Counted from the first letter of the stretch, positions 38,041 to 48,184 are shown. The stretch: 64,000 bases of DNA from Rhodopseudomonas sp. (GCA_016124795.1 WGNB01000035.1:16392-80391); one strand, 5' to 3'. Notes: generated by a model not told the origin, from the sequence alone. Numbers and translations are program-made.

Positions 38041-38568
38041 TCAGAGCCAGCCGGTCAGTCCGAGCAGCCCGCCGGCGATGAACAGCCAGAGAGGGTTGAG
38101 CCGGGTGAAGGTCGCAACAATGACGGTCAGCGCGGTGACGATGGCGGCGTAGATGTTCTTGTCGGCGGCCCGCGCCAGCACGAAGGCGCTGGCGGCGATC
38201 AGACCCAGCGACACCGGCACCAGTCCGGCCTGGATCGCGATGCGCCACGGCGCATCCTTGAAGCGGTCCCAGATCCGGGTCACGAAATAAGCGACCAGAC
38301 AGGTCGGGCCGCACATCGCCACGGTCGCGACGCTGGCCCCGGCGATGCCGGCGACATGATAGCCGATCAAGGTGACGATGATGACGTTCGGGCCCGGCGA
38401 CAATTGCGCGATCGCAAAGCTGTCGACGAATTGCCGGTCGTTCATCCAGTGCATCATCTCGACCGCGATACGATGCATTTCCGGAATCGCGGCGTTGGCG
38501 CCGCCAACCGCGAACAGCGAAAGCGTGGCGAAGTAGATAAACAGCGCGACGAGCGGATTCTCGTTCAT
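38041..38568 (-). CDS. Chromate transporter, short-chain subunit (C-terminal-type half)
   Basis: 175 residues, about six helices. The CHR-domain pattern is ATLSLFAVGGANAAIPEMHR, WMNDRQFVDSFAIAQLSPGP and NVIIVTLIGYHVAGIAGASV. Its ATG overlaps the upstream CHR gene stop by 4 bases. In the SCHR type, two single-domain proteins replace one ChrA. Chromate efflux is the named family activity, but sulfate or other oxyanions are possible and no chrB regulator is nearby. Confidence 0.83.
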   Translation of the reverse strand: MNENPLVALFIYFATLSLFAVGGANAAIPEMHRIAVEMMHWMNDRQFVDSFAIAQLSPGPNVIIVTLIGYHVAGIAGASVATVAMCGPTCLVAYFVTRIWDRFKDAPWRIAIQAGLVPVSLGLIAASAFVLARAADKNIYAAIVTALTVIVATFTRLNPLWLFIAGGLLGLTGWL

Positions 38569-39158
38569 GGCTTGGCCGCCTTGCCGGTCTTGACCGGCAT
38601 GAACCAGGCCAGCGCGACGGCGATCGGCGCCAGCACCAGGAACACATAAGGCAGCGGCCAGCGCAGCAGCGCGACCCCGACGAAGGCCAGCACCGCGATG
38701 CCCGTCGCCCAGGTCCAGCGACCGGTGAACAGCGGCATCGCCATCTTGCCAACGACCGCGATCAAAAGTCCGGCGGCGGCGGCCGTGATGCCGGACAGAA
38801 TGCGGCCGAGAACTTCCAGTTCGCCAAACCGCGCATAGAGCATGCCCAGAATAACGACGATGACCAAAGGCGGCCCCAGGAGCCCGATCAACGCCACCAG
38901 CGCGCCCAGCGGGCCGCAAAAGCGCGAACCAAAGGCGACCGAAAAATTCACCAGATTCGGGCCGGGCAAGAACTGCGACAGCGCGAAAACTTCGTTGAAC
39001 TCCTCGGTGGTCATCCAGCGCTTCTGCTCGACGATCATGCGGCGCGCCCAGGGCAAAGCGCCGCCAAAGCCGGAGACCGACACGATCATGAAAGCACGGA
39101 ACAGCTCGGAAAGGGTCGGGTTGGCGGCAGCGGGTGGAGATGCGGCGGGTTCGGACAT
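38565..39158 (-). CDS. Chromate transporter, short-chain subunit (N-terminal-type half)
   Basis: 197 residues from the ATG at 39158 (MSEPAASPPAAANPTLSELF). The CHR N-type motif is FMIVSVSGFGGALPWARRMI, WMTTEEFNEVFALSQFLPGP and NLVNFSVAFGSRFCGPLGAL. It overlaps the partner gene by 4 bases (ATGA), so the two subunits are made together as a probable heterodimer in the inner membrane. Confidence 0.85.
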   Translation of the reverse strand: MSEPAASPPAAANPTLSELFRAFMIVSVSGFGGALPWARRMIVEQKRWMTTEEFNEVFALSQFLPGPNLVNFSVAFGSRFCGPLGALVALIGLLGPPLVIVVILGMLYARFGELEVLGRILSGITAAAAGLLIAVVGKMAMPLFTGRWTWATGIAVLAFVGVALLRWPLPYVFLVLAPIAVALAWFMPVKTGKAAKP

Positions 39159-39416
39159 GCGGGCGCTGCGCCTTTCAAACACGATGGCTGGAAACGAGCT
39201 GTGACCACTAGCCTGCCGACACTGCGCCCGCTAGCCGGACGGTTCGCGGGCAAGCGATGCGGGAAAGCATGGCCTCCATGCCCGATCCACGCCGAGGACA
39301 GGCCGCTCGCCCTGTAATAAGCCCGGCGTGGCGACATACCGGTTTCGCCGCGTTATAAGGGCTTCGATATCATCTCGATTGCCTTACGTTCAGGCCGTAG
39401 CAGGAGTCGCCCCGTC
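39159..39416. promoter_or_regulatory. Divergent promoter region
   Basis: 258 bases between the CHR transporter pair (minus) and the PLP enzyme (plus). The plus-strand gene has AGGAG 10 bases before its ATG. No clear promoter boxes or operators were identified. Confidence 0.35.
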
Positions 39417-40802
39417 ATGACCGGAATCAATTTGGCCGAAGTCAATTTTTTCGAAGATCAGTCCACCGACGCCAATCCGGTCAAGGAAAATGCGGCCACG
39501 GCCCATAGCCCCGCCGCCGCCAAGCCGATCGATAGCGATCAGCCTGCCGTCAAGCCGACCGCCGCGACCGAGACGACGCCCGCCGGCAACGCCGCGCGCG
39601 TTCATGCCGCTCGAGGTCCGATCGATTTCAACCGCGTGATCGACCGCCGCGGCACCCATTCGTCGAAATGGGACAACATCGCCAAGCTGTCGGGCATCAC
39701 CGAGCCGGACGCCATCGCGATGTGGGTCGCCGACATGGATTTCGCCGCGCCGGCCGGCGTGACCGAGGCGCTCTCAGCCGAAGTCGCCCGCGCCACCCAC
39801 GGCTACTATGCCGACACCGGCACCTGGGCCAAGGCATTGGCGACCTGGATGGCGCGCCGCCACGGCGCCACCATCGACCCGGCCTGGGTCAGTCCGACAC
39901 CCGGCATCGTTTCCGGCCTCGGCCTCATCTTGCAGGCGATCAGCGAACCCGGCGACGAGGTCGTGCTGTTCCCGCCGGTCTATCACGCCTTCCGCCGCAT
40001 CATCGTCGCCAATGACAGGCGCATTCTCGATTGCGGTCTGGTCGAGAGCGCCGGCCGCTACGCCATGGACCTCGACAAGTTGCGCGGCCAGCTCACGCCC
40101 CGCACCAAGGTGGTGTTCCTGTGCAGCCCGCATAATCCCGGCGGCACGGTCTGGACCCGCGAGGAGTTGCAGGCGCTGGCGAGCTTCTGCGCCGAGCACG
40201 ACCTGATCCTGGTCTCCGACGAAATCCATTGCGACCTGGTCTTCGCCGGCCACATCCATATTCCGACGATGCTGGCAGCGCCCGATATCGCCGATCGGCT
40301 GATTACCACCGTCGCCGCCACCAAGACCTTCAATCTGGCCGGCGCCCATGTCGGCGCCTGCGTCACGTCGAACCCGGTGTTGAAGAAAAAGCTCGACGCC
40401 CGGATCGCGGCCTGCGGTCTCGGCTCCTACAATCTGTTCGGCATGACCGCGACCGAAGCCGCGTGGCGCACCGGCGAGTCCTGGCTCGACGAATTGCTGC
40501 CTTATCTGCAAACCAACCGCGACCTGTTCGATCTCGGCATCGAACATGCGGTGCCTGGCGCGCGCTCGATGCGGCTCGACGCCACTTATCTGGCCTGGGT
40601 CGACTTTTCCGGCACCGGTCTTGCACCGTCCGACGTCGCCGAACGGATCGCCAGCCGGGCGCGGATCTTCGCCAGTCCGGGCCAGCAATTCGGGCCGGGC
40701 GGCGAAAGCTGGGTGCGGTTCAATTTCGCGACGCCGCGTCCCATTCTGGAAGAAGCGCTGGCGCGGCTCGGCGATGCCTTCGCCGATCTGCCCCGACGAT
40801 AA
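39417..40802 (+). CDS. PLP-dependent C-S beta-lyase / aminotransferase, MalY/PatB family
   Basis: 461 residues. The catalytic body begins near residue 68 (IDFNRVIDRRGTHSSKWDNI) and shows AIAMWVADMDFAAPAGVTEA, GYYADTG, CSPHNPGGTVWTREEL and SDEIHCDLVF (PLP-pyridine Asp). The Schiff-base Lys is in AATKTFNLAGAHVG. Such enzymes cleave cystathionine or cysteine conjugates to pyruvate, ammonia and a thiol. The first about 66 residues are an Ala/Pro/Thr-rich extension absent from typical 390-residue family members, and no later good start exists. The next gene starts 55 bases downstream on the same strand. Confidence 0.88.
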   Translation: MTGINLAEVNFFEDQSTDANPVKENAATAHSPAAAKPIDSDQPAVKPTAATETTPAGNAARVHAARGPIDFNRVIDRRGTHSSKWDNIAKLSGITEPDAIAMWVADMDFAAPAGVTEALSAEVARATHGYYADTGTWAKALATWMARRHGATIDPAWVSPTPGIVSGLGLILQAISEPGDEVVLFPPVYHAFRRIIVANDRRILDCGLVESAGRYAMDLDKLRGQLTPRTKVVFLCSPHNPGGTVWTREELQALASFCAEHDLILVSDEIHCDLVFAGHIHIPTMLAAPDIADRLITTVAATKTFNLAGAHVGACVTSNPVLKKKLDARIAACGLGSYNLFGMTATEAAWRTGESWLDELLPYLQTNRDLFDLGIEHAVPGARSMRLDATYLAWVDFSGTGLAPSDVAERIASRARIFASPGQQFGPGGESWVRFNFATPRPILEEALARLGDAFADLPRR

Positions 40803-40857
40803 GAAGGCTCGGTGCAAGCCTGAACCGCGCCTGGAAGTGTAAGTGAGAACGAACAGG

Positions 40858-41628
40858 ATGAAGCCAGCCGTTGTCGGCGTGATCGGGAGCATGCACCTGG
40901 TCGAAAACCGGTTCGCCGCCCAGCGCGTCGGCGAACGCAATCTGCGCGCCGTCACCGATGTCGTCGGCGCCCTGCCCCTGATCTTCGCCGGTTCGCCGGA
41001 GATCACCGATATCGACGCGCTCCTGGCGGTGGTCGACGGCATCGTGCTGACCGGCGCCCGCGCCAACGTGCATCCGACCCATTTTGGTGCCGAGCCGCAC
41101 CCGGCCTACGAACCTTACGACGAGGCCCGCGATGGACTGGCGTTGCCGTTGATCCGGGCCTGCGTTACGCGCGGCGTGCCGCTGCTCGGAATATGCCGCG
41201 GCTTTCAGGAAATGGGCGTGGCTTTCGGCGCGACGCTGCATCCGGAAATCCGCGACCTGCCCGGCCGCAACAACCACCGCATGCCTCGCTTGCCGAACGG
41301 CGAGATCCACCCCGACCAGTCGGTCGTTTTCAGCGACCGCCACGACGTGCGGCTGACGCCCGGCGGCGTCTTTGCCGGCATCTTCGGACGCGATGTGATC
41401 CGGGTGAACTCGCTGCACGGTCAAGGCATCATCGAACTCGGCGCCCGCGTGGTGGTCGAAGGCATGGCCGACGACGGCACCATCGAAGCGATCCGCATCG
41501 CCGATGCCCCCGGCTTCGCGCTCGGCGTTCAATGGCATGCCGAATACGATCCGCAAACCAACCCGATCAACCGCGCGCTGTTTCTGGCCTTCGCCGACGC
41601 GATCAAGACCTACCGCAACAAGGCATAG
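40858..41628 (+). CDS. Class I glutamine amidotransferase-type peptidase C26 (gamma-glutamyl-GABA hydrolase-like)
   Basis: 256 residues from the ATG at 40858; a GTG at 40843 is also possible. It has the nucleophile elbow GVPLLGICRGFQEMGVAFGA with Cys, the family segment VNSLHGQGIIELGARVVVEG, and the His-Glu pair in GVQWHAEYDP. PuuD-type enzymes hydrolyse gamma-glutamyl bonds in the putrescine or amine degradation route. It follows the PatB-type gene, so both may act on a sulfur or amine conjugate (inference). Confidence 0.87.
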   Translation: MKPAVVGVIGSMHLVENRFAAQRVGERNLRAVTDVVGALPLIFAGSPEITDIDALLAVVDGIVLTGARANVHPTHFGAEPHPAYEPYDEARDGLALPLIRACVTRGVPLLGICRGFQEMGVAFGATLHPEIRDLPGRNNHRMPRLPNGEIHPDQSVVFSDRHDVRLTPGGVFAGIFGRDVIRVNSLHGQGIIELGARVVVEGMADDGTIEAIRIADAPGFALGVQWHAEYDPQTNPINRALFLAFADAIKTYRNKA

Positions 41629-41661
41629 GGCTCCGGCCCGACCGTATAGCCGGGGTTGGGT

Positions 41662-42165
41662 CTAGAGTGACGATCGCACGACCGACGAAATGCGCGACAT
41701 CAGCCCCTGATCCGCGCTTTGGCTCAGCGAACGGGTAATCTCGACATTGCCGCGCACGGCGAGCGCGCTACCCTGCTTCTTCGCCAGAATGTTGCGCAGT
41801 TCGACAAGATCAAGCGGCTTGCCCATGAACTGGGCGTCCAGCCTGAGCGACCGCGCGATGCTCACGGTTTCACCGAGAACAGCCGGCTCCGCACCGCTGA
41901 CAACGATGACCGGCGCCAGATTGCCGGTATCGCGAATCGTGTTGAGCAGCATGACCCCGCTCTTCGAACCCAAGGCCAGATCGAGCGTGATGCAATCGAA
42001 GCGACGATTACGCAGCGTGGCTTCCGCCTCGTCGAAGGTCGCGGCACCGGTGACCTCGAAACCGACCTGAGCGCCCAGCTTCGAGATAATCTTGCGCTGG
42101 ACCAGATCATCGTCGATCACCAGCAATTGGGGCCGCTCGTCGGCCGGGTGTGTCTGCTCGCTCAT
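41662..42165 (-). CDS. Stand-alone response regulator receiver protein
   Basis: 167 residues from the ATG at 42165 with AGGG 8 bases upstream (an ATG five codons earlier is weaker). Receiver residues are visible: acidic pocket VIDDD at 17-20, phospho-acceptor Asp62 in CITLDLALGSKSG, Ser/Thr in VIVVSGAEP and Lys in QFMGKPLD. A 40-residue tail has no DNA-binding domain, so output must be by protein contact. It lies 22 bases after the hybrid kinase gene and is probably one of its partners. Confidence 0.88.
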   Translation of the reverse strand: MSEQTHPADERPQLLVIDDDLVQRKIISKLGAQVGFEVTGAATFDEAEATLRNRRFDCITLDLALGSKSGVMLLNTIRDTGNLAPVIVVSGAEPAVLGETVSIARSLRLDAQFMGKPLDLVELRNILAKKQGSALAVRGNVEITRSLSQSADQGLMSRISSVVRSSL

Positions 42166-42187
42166 CGCAAATGCCCTCATTCTCACG

Positions 42188-44773
42188 TCACATCGTAGGT
42201 ACAAGCGGCGCGTCCTGCGCCGCCAGTATTCCGGTTGCGTCTTCCAGAATTTCGTCAAAGGCGATGGCGACAACGCGCGCCGCCGCCTCCAGGCCGCGGC
42301 CGTCGATCACTTCCGCCGAGTGTTCCAGATCGCGAGCCTGCTCCGTCAGCCGCATGAAGCCAAGCGTCGCGGCCGAACCCTTGATGGCATGGGCTTCGTT
42401 CTTCACGGCGGCCCGGTTACCATCCTTGGCCGCCCGCACCATGAAATCGATCCGCGCCTTGGTGTCCGTCACGAAAGTCTCGACGATAGAACTGGCCTCC
42501 TCGGCGCCGAGCGCCTGCGCGAACTCGCGATAGACCGCCGCGTCGAAAACGACGGCACTTGAAGGCTTCAGCGATTCCGCCGGATCAGGACTCAACGGCG
42601 CCGCATCGCCGTCATCCTCGACGTCGCAGAAGCCGGCAAGTTTCGCCGCAAGATCGGCGCGGGTAAACGGCTTGGACAGGTAATCGTCCATGCCGGCCTC
42701 CAAACAGATCGTCCGTTCATGACTTTGCGCGTTCGCGGTCAAGGCGATGATAAAGGGCTGCGAATAGGGCATCGGCAGTTCGCGGATCGCCTGCGTGGCG
42801 GCCAGACCATCCACACCCGGCATCATCACGTCCATGAACACGATATCGTATTTGACTTGGCGGCAGGCCTCGATCGCCTCGGCGCCGTCATTGGCGATGT
42901 CGACCTTGAAGCCAAGGCCGTTGATGTATTTCACGGCCACGAGCTGGTTGGTCTTGTTGTCTTCGGCGAGCAGAACCCGAACCTCGTGCCGCGCCATCCG
43001 CGCGACCGCCGCCGGGATCGCCGCCGCTGCGGCCGGTGACACAGCCGCGCGACCGTCGGCCACGATCGAATAATCGATCCCGAAGCTGAAAGTCGTGCCC
43101 TTGCCGACCTGGCTTTCGACCGAAATCGTGCCGCCCATCAGATCGATTAGCCGCTTGCAGATGGCAAGGCCCAGGCCGGTGCCACCGAAGCGCCGGGCAA
43201 TCGAACTATCGAGCTGCGAAAATTCGCGGAACAATAACGGCAGGCCGTCTTCCGGAATGCCGATGCCGGTGTCGGCAACCTTAAACCGGACACGGGCCCG
43301 TCCGTTCACGGCCACACCGTGAACGTCGGCGGAAATCGTGACGCCGCCCTGCTTGGTGAATTTAAGACCGTTGCCGGCGAGGTTGAACAGCACCTGCCGC
43401 AATCGCGCCGGATCGCCATTGACCCAACGCGGCACGTTCGGCGCGATCTCGACTTTCAGATATAGCGACTGCGCGGTCGCATGCGACGACAACAGGTTGG
43501 CCGAATTGCGCAGCAACTCGTGCAAGTCGAAATCGACATGCTCAATTGTAACACCATCGGCCTCGAGTTTGGAAAAATCGAGCACGTCGTTGATCAATTG
43601 CAACAGATGCTGCGCCAGTCCCCGCAACGTGTTGGCGCAAGGCAATTGTTCGCGAGTTAACCCGCTGTCGACCAGGATATCCGCCATCCCGATCACACCA
43701 TTGATCGGCGTGCGGATTTCGTGGCTCATCATGGCGAGAAATTCCGAGCGCGCCCGCGTTCCGGCTTCGGCGGCGTCGCGCGCCTTGGCCAGCTCGCGCT
43801 CATACCGCATCATCAGGCTGGTCGCGCAGATCAGCAACAGCGTCAGAAAAACCGAGATCACCAGTTCGACGGCGTGCTTGCTCTCGTAAGCGCCATAGAC
43901 CTCCCGGTGCGCCAGCCCGATGACAACCACCAACGGATAATTCTTGACGCTGCGATAGACCACCAGACGGTCGACCCCGTCGAGCCGGCTGACCGCCTCG
44001 AAGGTGCCGTTCCGTGACTTCGCCACCGCCTTCAACAGCGGGCCGCCGGCGACCGACCGACCCACGGTCGACGGCCCTTCCGCGCCGCGGGCCCGGACGA
44101 TGCCGTCGGTACCGATCAGCGATATCGCGCCCATTTTGCCGACATCGATCGATTTATAGAATGCCGACAGGTATTCGGGGTTCACCGAGACAACGACGAC
44201 GCCGCCGAAACTGCCGTCCGGCATGGGAATGCGGCGCGTCAGTTGAATCGACCACTTCTTGCTGACGCGGCCGAGAACCGGCTTGCTGATGAACAGTTCG
44301 TCCGACGGCCGCCGCGCATGCACCTTGAAATGTTCGCGGTCGCTGAGATCGAGCCCCGGCTTGGCGCCGGGAATATTGCTGCCGATCATCCGGCCATTCT
44401 TGTCGATCAGCGCGATCTGGAACGTGATCCCGCTCAGGAACTGGCTGTTCTTGCTCCAGAGCGACAGGTCGAAATGCTCCGGGTCGCGGGCATAGAGATC
44501 GCGGGCGTAGAGCAGGGTCTGGTCGACGGCGCGGATCGAGCGCACCAGATGCTCTTCGAAGGCGCGCGCCAGGTTATTGGCGTTCTGCAATGCCGCTGTC
44601 TGGGTCTGCAAAAGCTCGCTGTGCGAATAATAGATCTCGCCGGTCCAGACGAACAAAATCGCCAGCCCGCCGAACAGCAGACTGCCATAAGGCGCAATCC
44701 GGTTCAGCCAGCCCTGATGCGGGCGGCGCGCATGAGCGACCGGACTTGCGGAAAAGTCTTTGCCATAAGGCAT
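42188..44773 (-). CDS. Hybrid sensor histidine kinase with receiver and Hpt domains
   Basis: 861 residues. TM1 is near 29-45, a periplasmic dCache-like sensor near 50-297 ([40 protein letters not shown]) and TM2 near 298-320. HisKA carries the phospho-His in [20 protein letters not shown] near 348. HATPase has [22 protein letters not shown] and [20 protein letters not shown] receiver (about 610-735) has the acceptor Asp in [16 protein letters not shown] near 645. A C-terminal Hpt domain carries [15 protein letters not shown] near 793. A full phosphorelay in one protein, with an extra receiver encoded next door. Signal unknown. Confidence 0.94.
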   Translation of the reverse strand: MPYGKDFSASPVAHARRPHQGWLNRIAPYGSLLFGGLAILFVWTGEIYYSHSELLQTQTAALQNANNLARAFEEHLVRSIRAVDQTLLYARDLYARDPEHFDLSLWSKNSQFLSGITFQIALIDKNGRMIGSNIPGAKPGLDLSDREHFKVHARRPSDELFISKPVLGRVSKKWSIQLTRRIPMPDGSFGGVVVVSVNPEYLSAFYKSIDVGKMGAISLIGTDGIVRARGAEGPSTVGRSVAGGPLLKAVAKSRNGTFEAVSRLDGVDRLVVYRSVKNYPLVVVIGLAHREVYGAYESKHAVELVISVFLTLLLICATSLMMRYERELAKARDAAEAGTRARSEFLAMMSHEIRTPINGVIGMADILVDSGLTREQLPCANTLRGLAQHLLQLINDVLDFSKLEADGVTIEHVDFDLHELLRNSANLLSSHATAQSLYLKVEIAPNVPRWVNGDPARLRQVLFNLAGNGLKFTKQGGVTISADVHGVAVNGRARVRFKVADTGIGIPEDGLPLLFREFSQLDSSIARRFGGTGLGLAICKRLIDLMGGTISVESQVGKGTTFSFGIDYSIVADGRAAVSPAAAAAIPAAVARMARHEVRVLLAEDNKTNQLVAVKYINGLGFKVDIANDGAEAIEACRQVKYDIVFMDVMMPGVDGLAATQAIRELPMPYSQPFIIALTANAQSHERTICLEAGMDDYLSKPFTRADLAAKLAGFCDVEDDGDAAPLSPDPAESLKPSSAVVFDAAVYREFAQALGAEEASSIVETFVTDTKARIDFMVRAAKDGNRAAVKNEAHAIKGSAATLGFMRLTEQARDLEHSAEVIDGRGLEAAARVVAIAFDEILEDATGILAAQDAPLVPTM

Positions 44774-45019
44774 TTCTGCCCGACCCTGAAACGACAGCAC
44801 AACAGCGGTGCGTTCGGGATTTGTAGGCGTCCGGCGTCTTCAACTGGTAAAATTTTGTACCTTCCGAGAATGTTATTTGGACCAACAAACGACGTCGAAT
44901 TTTTCAGGGCTTGTTAAGGATGAACCGTCGCCTTCCGGATGCGGTAAAGGGTGCCCGTCGGCGCGCCGGCAAGACGGCATCAGCGCGGCACGGGAATGCC
45001 TGTTCGCAGGCCACGCCCA
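44774..45019. promoter_or_regulatory. Intergenic region upstream of the hybrid kinase
   Basis: 246 bases between the kinase start and the end of an ABC permease gene on the same strand. The 60 bases around 44840-44900 are AT-rich relative to their surroundings and could hold the kinase promoter. No supported gene. Confidence 0.3.
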
Positions 45020-45880
45020 TCAGCGCGGCGCGCCATGACGCTTCAGTACCGTCGCCTCGACGGCCTGAATGATGACGAACAGCAGCGACGAGATCACGGC
45101 CAGCACGACAATCGCCGTCATCACCAGATTCATCTGAAAGATCTGGCTGCCGTAGGTAATCAGATAGCCGAGCCCGGCCTTGGCCGCCTGAAACTCACCG
45201 ACGACAACGCCGACCAGCGCCAGCCCGACATTGACCTTCAGCGCCGAGATGATGGTCGGAACGCTGCCGGGCAAGACGATCTTGTAAAGGATCTGCCGGC
45301 GGGTGCCGCCGAACAGCCGCGCCAGCTTGATCTTGTCGGGATCGATCGCCTGAAAGCCGGTGTAGAGCATCAGCACGGTGACGAATACGCTGATCGCGAT
45401 AGCCATCGCGTAGATCGAGGCAACGTCGCCGAGCCAGATATAGAAGATCGGCACCAGCGCGATTTTCGGAATGGCGTTAAGCACGACAATGAAGGGATCG
45501 AGCACCTTGTACAGATAAGGCGACCACCACAGCGCCACCGCGATGGCGAGACCGAGCAGCATGCCGCCGGTGAAGCCGCCGACGGTTTCCGACAGCGTGA
45601 CCCAGGTGTGCAGGACCAGCGTGCCGTCGCGCAGCATCGCCATGAAAGTGCGCGCGACAGCCGACGGATAGCTGGTCAGCATCGGATTGATCCAGCCGGC
45701 GCGCGGCGCGACTTCCCAGAGGATCAGGAACGCCACCACCAGTCCCACCTGCCAAGCCTGGATCGACAGCGCGCGGCGGCGCAACGACCGCAGGTAGCTT
45801 TCATAGGCCGGGCTGCGGGCGGCGGCCGTTTCCGGTCGATCTCCGACGGCTTTGCTGGCAATCGCTTCGGTGCTCATCAT
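45020..45880 (-). CDS. ABC transporter permease, NitT/TauT type
   Basis: 286 residues, about six helices after a charged N-terminus. It shows IALVPIFYIWLGDVASIYAM and the EAA-type loop KLARLFGGTRRQILYKIVLP with GSVPTIISALKVNVGLALVG. It belongs with the ATPase and binding protein just upstream on the same strand (45946-47860), forming a complete importer. Ligand unknown. Confidence 0.88.
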   Translation of the reverse strand: MMSTEAIASKAVGDRPETAAARSPAYESYLRSLRRRALSIQAWQVGLVVAFLILWEVAPRAGWINPMLTSYPSAVARTFMAMLRDGTLVLHTWVTLSETVGGFTGGMLLGLAIAVALWWSPYLYKVLDPFIVVLNAIPKIALVPIFYIWLGDVASIYAMAIAISVFVTVLMLYTGFQAIDPDKIKLARLFGGTRRQILYKIVLPGSVPTIISALKVNVGLALVGVVVGEFQAAKAGLGYLITYGSQIFQMNLVMTAIVVLAVISSLLFVIIQAVEATVLKRHGAPR

Positions 45881-45945
45881 ATCCTCGTATCGTTCTCTTC
45901 AAGGTCCAGGCCGGTCGGCTCGGGAATATCGGCGGTTCAAACCGG

Positions 45946-46743
45946 CTAATGAACTTCGTGGAGGTCGAGTTCGTCCCAGATCGTCTGGAAATAGACGGAG
46001 AACTCGCTGCATTTCCGCGCCTCGAACGGCGTCGGTCGCTTGTCGCCGAAACTCGGAAACGAGATTTTATGCTCGCTCTTGATGCGGCCGGGCCGCCGGC
46101 TCATCACGATGACCCGGTCGGCCATGCTGATCGCCTCGCCGATATCGTGCGTCACCAGCACCACGGTCTTGCTCTCCGCCGACAGGATCGCGGCGATCTC
46201 GTCGGACAGCGCAAGGCGGGTCTGGTAATCGAGCGCCGAGAACGGCTCGTCGAGCAGCAGCAAGTCGGGCTCACAGCACAAGGTGCGCGCCAGCGCCGCG
46301 CGCTGACGCATGCCGCCGGACAACTGGTTCGGAAGGCTGTGCATGAACTCGCCGAGGCCATAGCGCGCCAGCAAGGCCTCGGCCCGCTTGCGCGCCCGGG
46401 CCATATCGAGGCCGAGCAGTTCGGCCCCGATCAGCACATTGTCGAGGATCGTCCGCCAGTCGAGCAACGTATCCTTCTGGAACATGTAACCGACACGCGG
46501 CGACGGCGCCGTCACCGCGATCCCGTCGACCTCGATGCTGCCGCGCGACGGCATCAGCAGGCCGGACACCATCGTCAGCAGCGTGCTCTTGCCGCAGCCG
46601 GACGAACCGACGATGGCAACGAACTCGCCCTTGGCGACGTCGAGCGAGACATTGGACAGGGCCAATGTCTCGCGTTCGGGCGTGAAGTAGTTCAGCGTCA
46701 CGTCACGGATCGCGACCGCCGGGATCGCAGTGGATGGCTGCAT
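45946..46743 (-). CDS. ABC transporter ATP-binding protein, NitT/TauT type
   Basis: 265 residues. Walker A VGSSGCGKSTLLTMVSGL, Q-loop GYMFQKDTLLDW, signature LSGGMRQRAALARTL, Walker B LLLLDEPFSALD and switch VLVTHDIGEAISMAD are all present in order. It starts 22 bases after the binding-protein gene and is followed 65 bases later by the permease. Confidence 0.92.
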   Translation of the reverse strand: MQPSTAIPAVAIRDVTLNYFTPERETLALSNVSLDVAKGEFVAIVGSSGCGKSTLLTMVSGLLMPSRGSIEVDGIAVTAPSPRVGYMFQKDTLLDWRTILDNVLIGAELLGLDMARARKRAEALLARYGLGEFMHSLPNQLSGGMRQRAALARTLCCEPDLLLLDEPFSALDYQTRLALSDEIAAILSAESKTVVLVTHDIGEAISMADRVIVMSRRPGRIKSEHKISFPSFGDKRPTPFEARKCSEFSVYFQTIWDELDLHEVH

Positions 46744-46765
46744 CTTGTTCGCTCCGCGGTTTCGG

Positions 46766-47860
46766 CTACTTGCCGGCCATGTCCTTCACCGCCTTGTCGG
46801 CGAAGGTCGTCACGACCAGCTTGTCGTAAGGCACCTTCTTGTCGGCCTTCAGCACGCCGCCGGACACCATGATCTCCTCGGCCTTCTCGATGCCGGCCTT
46901 GTTCGGCACCGGGCTGCTCGCCCAGATATCGACGCCGACCGTGCGATAGCGATTGACCACCGCCATGTTGTCGGCCTTCGAGAGGCTGGGGAAATAGGGC
47001 GCGATCGCATCGGCGATGTCGCTGGCATTGGCGGTCTTCACCCAGGCCTGGGCCTTGGCGATGGCGTTGGTCCACTTCTGCGCCGTCGCCGCGTTCTTAT
47101 CGAGCCAGCTCTTCTTGGCGAAGAACAAGGTGTAATCGGCGCGGCCGACTTCCTTGCCGACCGACGTCACCAGATGGGCTTTGCCCGCGGTTTCAAGCCG
47201 GGTGAAGTTCGGTTCGACGAAGATGCCGAAATCGCCGAAGCCGCTGATCCACGAACCGTCGCGCGCCGCCATGCCGACATTGGTGACGATGCTCTTGATC
47301 GTGGCGGCGTCGACGCCGTGCTGCTTCATCGCGTATTCGAGATACAGTTCCGGCGTGCTGCCCGGACGGAAGCCCATGATCTTCTTGCCGTTCATCATCG
47401 ACCAGTCGAACTTGTCGATCTTGGCGCGCGACACCAGGAAGAATCCGTCAGTCGCGGTCAGCGCGCAGAAGATCAGCGGCTTGTCGGGCGACTCGCCGTT
47501 ATAGATGTAGATCGGCACTTCCGGACCGGCGAGACCGAAGTCGGCCTGATTGGACAGGATCATCGCGCCGGCGCGGTCGCCGCCATTGGTGGTAACGAGT
47601 TCGACGTCGAGGCCCTGCTCTTTGGCAAAGCCCTTGGCGATGGCGATATACATCGGCAGATAAAATTGCGAACGAACGACTTCGGCGATTTTGACCTTGG
47701 TCAGTTCGGCGGCGAACGACGACGACACCGCGCCGAGCGAGAGCGTCAGCACCAATGCGGCCGACGTGGCGAGACGCGCCAGAGGCCGGGTTAAGCCAAC
47801 GCTTAAGGCAGACGCCGAAGTGCCGATCAGTTTTTCCGATACTTTCAAAGTCGCAGACAT
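46766..47860 (-). CDS. ABC transporter substrate-binding protein, NitT/TauT (NMT1/THI5-like) type
   Basis: 364 residues. It has an unusually long N-terminus before the hydrophobic signal segment (LATSAALVLTLSLGAVSSSF, cut after FAA near residue 50). The body has VKIAEVVRSQFYLPMYIAIA, KGFAKEQGLDVELVTTNGGD, QADFGLAGPEVPIYIYNG and NGKKIMGFRPGSTPELYLEY, the NMT1/SsuA-like fold. An inner ATG may be the real start, since about 28 residues precede the signal peptide. It binds a small organic solute; a thiamine-pyrimidine precursor or sulfonate is possible but not shown. Confidence 0.86.
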   Translation of the reverse strand: MSATLKVSEKLIGTSASALSVGLTRPLARLATSAALVLTLSLGAVSSSFAAELTKVKIAEVVRSQFYLPMYIAIAKGFAKEQGLDVELVTTNGGDRAGAMILSNQADFGLAGPEVPIYIYNGESPDKPLIFCALTATDGFFLVSRAKIDKFDWSMMNGKKIMGFRPGSTPELYLEYAMKQHGVDAATIKSIVTNVGMAARDGSWISGFGDFGIFVEPNFTRLETAGKAHLVTSVGKEVGRADYTLFFAKKSWLDKNAATAQKWTNAIAKAQAWVKTANASDIADAIAPYFPSLSKADNMAVVNRYRTVGVDIWASSPVPNKAGIEKAEEIMVSGGVLKADKKVPYDKLVVTTFADKAVKDMAGK

Positions 47861-48184
47861 TTTTTCATCACCTTAGCCGTCGTGAGATGGATCGCTGAAT
47901 ACCTCTGCTGCGATGCAACATCCGGGCCATCTCACTGCGGCAAATTGCAGAGCTGGCAGGAGCAACAGTTCCTGCGCGTCACACCGACGAGCACGGGATT
48001 TTTCGGGACGAAAGAGGTAGCCATTTACGCATCTGCAACGGACGGCCACGCGCCAAGGGGCGGATCGAACACTTGATTCAACCAGCGATTAGGCCGACGC
48101 GCGGACTTGCACATCATCTTCTTCTTGCGTTGGATGGCATGGAACGTGCTTCGCAGGCGCGACAGGCCTTGCAAGGAGACGACG
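47861..48184. promoter_or_regulatory. Divergent control region with a 9-bp inverted repeat
   Basis: 324 bases between the binding-protein start (minus) and the isochorismatase-family start (plus). GTGAGATGG (47882-47890) and CCATCTCAC (47927-47935) are perfect complements spaced 36 bases apart in the probable leader of the transporter. A second small hairpin, GCAGGA/TCCTGC, occurs near 47957-47976. Either an operator or a structured leader is possible; I could not fit it to a known riboswitch. No gene seen. Confidence 0.45.
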
